From Streptomyces rishiriensis (GTDB lineage: Bacteria > Actinomycetota > Actinomycetes > Streptomycetales > Streptomycetaceae), in the NCBI RefSeq assembly GCF_030815485.1, contig NZ_JAUSWV010000002.1, positions 5,332,001 through 5,396,000 on the forward strand: a DNA stretch of 64,000 nucleotides. The letters are read 5' to 3'. The translations under genes and the position numbers were made by a program. Below, piece by piece: positions 60,901 to 64,000 of this stretch; the first letter of the stretch is position 1; every line of letters starts with the position of its first letter. The notes below the pieces were generated by a model. The model searched no databases. It was not told the origin of the DNA and worked only from the letters and a program-made list of their open reading frames with translations.

Positions 60901-61133
60901 CCGCCCTCCCGCGCGTACCGCTGCCCGAACGTGACCTGCCCCGCCTCCGTCTTCTCCAGGGCCCGCGCATACGCCTCGTACTCCTCGGCGGCCGTCTGCG
61001 CCATGGCGTCCAGCGCGCCGCGGGCCCGCGTCATCAGCACCTGCCGGTCGCTGCGCCCGCCGGAACGCCGCACCTCCTCCTCCACGGCCCGCGCCAACAA
61101 CCGCTCGGCTTCCGCCCTATGACCGTCCCGCAT
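57933..61133 (-). CDS. STAND-type NTPase with TPR repeats (NB-ARC-like)
   Basis: 1066 residues from ATG 61133 with GGAGG about 10 bases upstream. Residues 1-90 are helical. Residues 85-140 have a hydrophobic pair (LLVAGVAAVTTAVADLALG and GVAVGVVGAAATVVKVAG) that may be membrane helices. The NTPase core starts near 215 (LVGPFAGRRTELGQL). Walker A is GPPGSGRTAL at about 245-254 and Walker B is VTVILDDAS at about 331-339. A winged-helix segment near 450-530 (GGLPLALRVVGSSLG, ALADAGLVDHVRGDRYRLHDLVRAFAQ) follows. From about 600 to 1000 there are TPR-like repeats of about 40 residues with recurrent GEAW (HGEAWAHFQLGQLNLRRGD, RGEAWALTQLARARL). This is a signal-sensing ATPase architecture; ligand and output unknown. 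Confidence 0.88.
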   Translation of the reverse strand: MRDGHRAEAERLLARAVEEEVRRSGGRSDRQVLMTRARGALDAMAQTAAEEYEAYARALEKTEAGQVTFGQRYAREGGRTPLLVAGVAAVTTAVADLALGTGPGTALGAGVAVGVVGAAATVVKVAGSHLPAAHHRAGEAGQPGGAEQLRLQWLTALEVRGIRPFLDQQRMLSATTGPKKAPGPQLRGADKSAAARGRTVLAQSFGQLPELVGPFAGRRTELGQLRQWVQAARADTRSRPTVVVLHGPPGSGRTALAVRAAHDLRDQFRGACVVDLRGDSAEEAPLPTRDALLHLLNRLGAPREQLLFRERASADQQVKRLSELYQQHLTGLPVTVILDDASDPEQVRALVPERSESLVLVTARSPLELPAELSAWVHELAVRPLDAAGAEELLDAAAQDASGPYDAESADRIRELCGGLPLALRVVGSSLGPRSPRALAADLGVYGPVEPVERALWLRYTDQPDVTRTLLRRLALAGRASLGTAAAAALLATDRAEATRHLTALADAGLVDHVRGDRYRLHDLVRAFAQARLLDEEEQTERSAAQERLIVSYAELADSVLRLVDGNMSTRSDRFTPHGFTSLDEALRWLDDESSFITATLRHAEGVAQNAVLSLLGALCDYCLLRGDLYRLGEISELAQSVGQDLLVRSVQWRTGIAARQLGELDKARTTLSSVVDLYLQAHHDAGAARALCSLGITLHHQGQLTEASAKLREAMDLQAAPELATDRAWTMHALAAVERDRAHLAEALDLLTRSLVLHREGGSVHGEAWAHFQLGQLNLRRGDVPRAEADLREALDLYGRTRDVRGEAWALTQLARARLVAGDPGPAAEDLRRASARHRDNEDARGEAWTVYYLGLALEETGDLDHAVRELERSRSLFSRMRDVYGLACARHHSARVTRDQRAAQTGSLRNSGFARQLLVDARTDFQRIGVAHGEAWTCLELAIVDGGNARTQAALVLCDEAAGLFTSYGDRRGEDWARFLRCTLLPYAAPGGVEVGTAVAQEELAQLARADHPLRDSRLTECLEAYALLLERGIRLESGWQAWHLGLVPSRHGREIMGVPLNEG

Positions 61134-61299
61134 GTCCCGTCCCCCTCCGGAGGTCACAGCTTTCCTTGGTCAAGTGTGCGGTGGGGGGCTCGTCGAAGCG
61201 AGGGGGCGAGGGGGCGAGGGCCTCGGGCGTCGGCGCGGCGGTGACCGCCCGGCGGCGCCTGACGTCGGACGAGCGGGGTACTGCGGCAGGATGGACCCC

Positions 61300-63345
61300 A
61301 TGCCGAACCGACTGGCCCATGAGACGTCCCCGTACCTCCTCCAGCACGCCGACAACCCCGTCGACTGGTGGCCCTGGTCGGCGGAGGCCTTCGAGGAGGC
61401 GCGCAGGCGGGGCGTGCCGGTGCTGCTGAGCGTCGGATATTCGAGCTGCCACTGGTGCCATGTGATGGCGCACGAGTCCTTCGAGGACCAGGAGACCGCC
61501 GACCACCTCAACGAGCACTTCGTCAGCGTCAAGGTCGACCGGGAAGAGCGTCCCGACGTGGACGCCGTCTACATGGAGGCCGTGCAGGCGGCCACCGGCC
61601 AGGGCGGCTGGCCCATGACCGTGTTCCTGACGCCCGACGCCGAGCCCTTCTACTTCGGGACGTACTTCCCGCCCGCGCCCCGGCAGGGCATGCCCTCCTT
61701 CCGGCAGGTGCTGGAGGGGGTGCGGCAGGCGTGGACGGAGCGGCGGGACGAGGTGGCCGAGGTCGCCGGGAAGATCGTCCGGGATCTGGCGGGACGGGAG
61801 ATCTCCTACGGGGACGGCGTGGCCCCCGGTGAGCAACAGCTGTCGCAGGCGCTGCTGGGGCTGACCCGGGAGTACGACCCGCAGCGGGGCGGATTCGGCG
61901 GCGCGCCGAAGTTCCCCCCGTCGATGGTGATCGAGTTCCTGCTGCGCCACCACGCGCGGACCGGCGCCGAGGGCGCCCTGCAGATGGCCGGGGACACCTG
62001 TGAGCGGATGGCCAGGGGCGGGATCTACGACCAGCTCGGCGGCGGGTTCGCCCGGTACTCCGTCGACCGCGACTGGGTCGTGCCGCACTTCGAGAAGATG
62101 CTGTACGACAACGCGCTGCTGTGCCGGGTGTACGCCCATCTCTGGCGTGCCACCGGCAGCGAGCTCGCGCGCCGGGTCGCCCTGGAGACCGCCGACTTCA
62201 TGGTGCGCGAACTGCGCACCGAGCAGGGTGGCTTCGCCTCCGCGCTCGACGCCGACAGCGACGACGGGAGCGGGAAGCACGTCGAGGGCGTGTACTACGT
62301 CTGGACGCCCGCCCAGCTCACCGAGGTGCTCGGGCCGCAGGACGCCGAGCTCGCCGCCCGCTACTTCGGCGTCACCGAGGAGGGCACCTTCGAGCACGGT
62401 TCCTCCGTCCTCCAGCTCCCGCAGCAGGAAGAGGTCTTCGACGCGGAGCGGATCGCCGGCATCAAGGAGCGGCTGCTGCGCGAGCGCGGCGGGCGGCCCG
62501 CCCCGGGCCGGGACGACAAGGTCGTCGCCGCCTGGAACGGGCTCGCGATCGCCGCGCTCGCCGAGACCGGCGCCTACTTCGACCGGCCGGATCTCGTCGA
62601 GGCCGCGGTCGGGGCCGCCGATCTCCTCGTCCGGCTGCATCTCGACGAGCAGGCCCGCATCGCCCGTACCAGCAAGGACGGACAGGCCGGGGCCAACGCG
62701 GGGGTGCTCGAGGACTACGCGGACGTCGCCGAGGGGTTCCTCGCCCTCGCCTCCGTCACCGGGGAGGGCGTCTGGCTGGAGTTCGCCGGATTCCTGCTCG
62801 ATCACGTCCTCGCCCGGTTCGTCGACGCCGGGTCCGGCGCGCTGTACGACACCGCGGCCGACGCCGAGCGGCTCATCCGGCGCCCGCAGGATCCGACCGA
62901 CAACGCGGTGCCCTCCGGTTGGAGCGCCGCCGCCGGCGCGCTGCTGAGCTATGCCGCCCACACCGGATCGGAGCCCCACCGCACGGCGGCGGAGCGGGCT
63001 TTGGGTGTGGTGAAGACGCTCGGGCCGCGGGTCCCGCGGTTCATCGGGTGGGGGCTCGCCGTCGCCGAGGCGCTGCTCGACGGGCCGCGCGAGGTCGCCG
63101 TGGTCGCGTCCGGCAGGGCTGATCCGGCCTCGGCGGCGCTGCACCGTACGGCACTTCTGGGCACCGCCCCGGGAGCGGTCGTCGCGTACGGCACCCCGGG
63201 GAGCGAGGAGTTCCCGTTGCTCGCCGACCGGCCGTCGATCAACGGTGAACCGACCGCTTACGTCTGCCGCAACTTCACGTGTGACGCGCCGACCACCGAC
63301 CCGGAGCGGCTGCGCACGGCGCTGGGCACCGTGGTGAGCGGCTGA
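61300..63345 (+). CDS. Thioredoxin domain protein of the YyaL/spermatogenesis-associated 20 family
   Basis: 681 residues from ATG 61300, with AGGATGG upstream; ATG 61291 is possible. N-terminal DUF255/thioredoxin-like domain: RLAHETSPYLLQHADNPVDWWPW, VLLSVGYSSCHWCHVMAHESF with the CxxC pair, then VKVDREERPDVD. A six-hairpin glycosidase-like (alpha/alpha toroid) domain follows (about 190-640; DKVVAAWNGLAIAAL; LDADSDDG). This is the conserved YyaL family. The biochemical role is unknown. A C-terminal segment holds VCRNFTCDAP. Confidence 0.93.
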   Translation: MPNRLAHETSPYLLQHADNPVDWWPWSAEAFEEARRRGVPVLLSVGYSSCHWCHVMAHESFEDQETADHLNEHFVSVKVDREERPDVDAVYMEAVQAATGQGGWPMTVFLTPDAEPFYFGTYFPPAPRQGMPSFRQVLEGVRQAWTERRDEVAEVAGKIVRDLAGREISYGDGVAPGEQQLSQALLGLTREYDPQRGGFGGAPKFPPSMVIEFLLRHHARTGAEGALQMAGDTCERMARGGIYDQLGGGFARYSVDRDWVVPHFEKMLYDNALLCRVYAHLWRATGSELARRVALETADFMVRELRTEQGGFASALDADSDDGSGKHVEGVYYVWTPAQLTEVLGPQDAELAARYFGVTEEGTFEHGSSVLQLPQQEEVFDAERIAGIKERLLRERGGRPAPGRDDKVVAAWNGLAIAALAETGAYFDRPDLVEAAVGAADLLVRLHLDEQARIARTSKDGQAGANAGVLEDYADVAEGFLALASVTGEGVWLEFAGFLLDHVLARFVDAGSGALYDTAADAERLIRRPQDPTDNAVPSGWSAAAGALLSYAAHTGSEPHRTAAERALGVVKTLGPRVPRFIGWGLAVAEALLDGPREVAVVASGRADPASAALHRTALLGTAPGAVVAYGTPGSEEFPLLADRPSINGEPTAYVCRNFTCDAPTTDPERLRTALGTVVSG

Positions 63346-63405
63346 AAACCCGGGAAGTGGGGCGGCCTCGCGTGCGGGGAGGGTGATCGGGGCAGGGGCC
63401 GGGCC

Positions 63406-64000
63406 CTATCCCGGGAACTCCGCCAGGGCGCGCTCCACGATGGCGACCAGCTGCTCGTGGTGCGCGCCCTTCCAGTACGCGCGTCCGCAGGACAGGCACT
63501 GCGCGAACACGTCGTACGACTGCCGCGTGCCGTGGCGCAGCTGGTCGGCGACCTCCTCCTTGGTGGCCTTGCGCAGCAGGCCGTTGCAGGCGGTGCACCT
63601 CGTCCAGGGGAGCAGTTCGGGCGCGAACCGGTCGAGGACGTCGCGGAGCTGCTCCTCGGGGTCGGTGCTGTAGACGTACGCGCCCGCCCACAGTTCGCGC
63701 CGCCGCAGCAGGCCCCGGTCCCGGCTGAGCATGACGCGCTGTTCGGCCGCGGAGCGGGTGGCGAGCGCGGGGTCGCCGATGTCGGTCGACTCGTACGCCG
63801 TGTCCACGCCGAGCAGGCGCATCCGCGCGGGCCAGGGTGCCCAGGTGGACGTCGAGGAGGAAGCGCAGCGGGGCTCCCGGGATCCGCTGGGGGCGGGCCA
63901 CCGGGCGGACGGTCACCGACTCGCCCGCGGCGGGGATGTGCGAGACCGGTACCGCACGGCCGTCGACGAGCAGGGTGCCGACCTCCGTGAGGGGCACTCC
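63406..64000 (-). pseudogene. Mut7-C RNase domain protein, frameshifted and cut by window edge
   Basis: Two frames carry one protein. From the right edge to about 63833 the frame reads the end of the N-terminal ubiquitin-like part (EVGTLLVDGRAVPVSHIPAAGESVTVRPVARP) and the start of the nuclease (LRFLLDVHLGTLA). The remaining Mut7-C domain is in another frame: MRLLGVDTAYESTDIGDPALATRSAAEQRVMLSRDRGLLRR, ending with a zinc ribbon (RCTACNGLLRKAT and CLSCGRAYWKGAHH). One extra base within 63822-63833 explains the break. The 5' end lies outside the window. Mut7-C is a PIN-like RNase; its cellular role here is unknown. Confidence 0.82.

Overview
This window comes from a high-GC actinomycete chromosome, almost certainly a Streptomyces. 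The evidence is a GC content above 70% with strong third-position bias, many GTG and TTG starts, the afsQ1/afsQ2/sigQ cluster, an accE/pccB acyl-CoA carboxylase locus, mycothiol chemistry (mca), and SigE-like and SigR-like promoters. From memory, the overall order (afsQ2-afsQ1-sigQ, deoC, punA, lpdA, accA2, maf, accE-pccB, birA, cya, cdgE, hutH, L,D-transpeptidase, then metB, ilvA, drug ABC exporter, greA, mca) resembles the SCO4906-SCO4970 stretch of S. coelicolor. I could not run an alignment to confirm this.

Left part (1-18 kb). The AfsQ two-component system (minus strand, cut by the window edge) faces sigQ across a long intergenic region that carries an AfsQ1-type direct repeat. A uridine-kinase-like gene and a small exported protein follow. 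Next comes a deoxynucleoside catabolism block: deoC with two aldehyde dehydrogenase genes (the second a pseudo-enzyme), two PH-like membrane proteins, a frameshifted phosphohexomutase/phosphopentomutase-type gene, and purine nucleoside phosphorylase. The deoC and punA promoters share the 12-bp palindrome CTACGCGCGTAG. A gamma-glutamylcyclotransferase-like gene, lpdA (quinone reductase type) and a DeoR regulator close this part.

Middle part (18-36 kb). This holds acyl-CoA carboxylase alpha (accA2), a small membrane protein, maf, the 42-residue mmpB-type protein, accE-pccB, biotin ligase, adenylate cyclase, an enoyl-CoA hydratase behind a perfect GTTAA-N6-TTAAC box, a GAF-GGDEF diguanylate cyclase, histidine ammonia-lyase, a lipoprotein, an LADTG sorting-signal protein, an L,D-transpeptidase behind a SigE-like promoter, and a MacB-type ABC transporter.

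Variable part (36-48 kb). This looks more accessory: an ABM-truncated-globin fusion, an XRE regulator divergent from an alcohol dehydrogenase, an S51 peptidase, a beta-lactamase-fold protein, a DUF4389 membrane protein, and a three-part coiled-coil/Mrr-nuclease/TerD protein. The last sits between two long stretches without recognisable genes and is the best candidate for a poorly described defence or stress protein. An exported DUF5707-type protein and an AI-2E family transporter follow.

Right part (48-64 kb). Here are metB, a sigma-region-4 protein with a small membrane partner, a MarR regulator, ilvA, a DrrAB-type exporter with an upstream palindrome, greA, a DUF4307 protein, mca behind a SigR-like promoter, a large STAND/TPR protein, a YyaL-type thioredoxin-domain protein and a frameshifted Mut7-C gene cut by the right edge. 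The two frameshifted genes break at the identical 9-mer CGCGCGGGC, so an assembly error is a real possibility. I saw no tRNA, rRNA, insertion sequence or CRISPR array.
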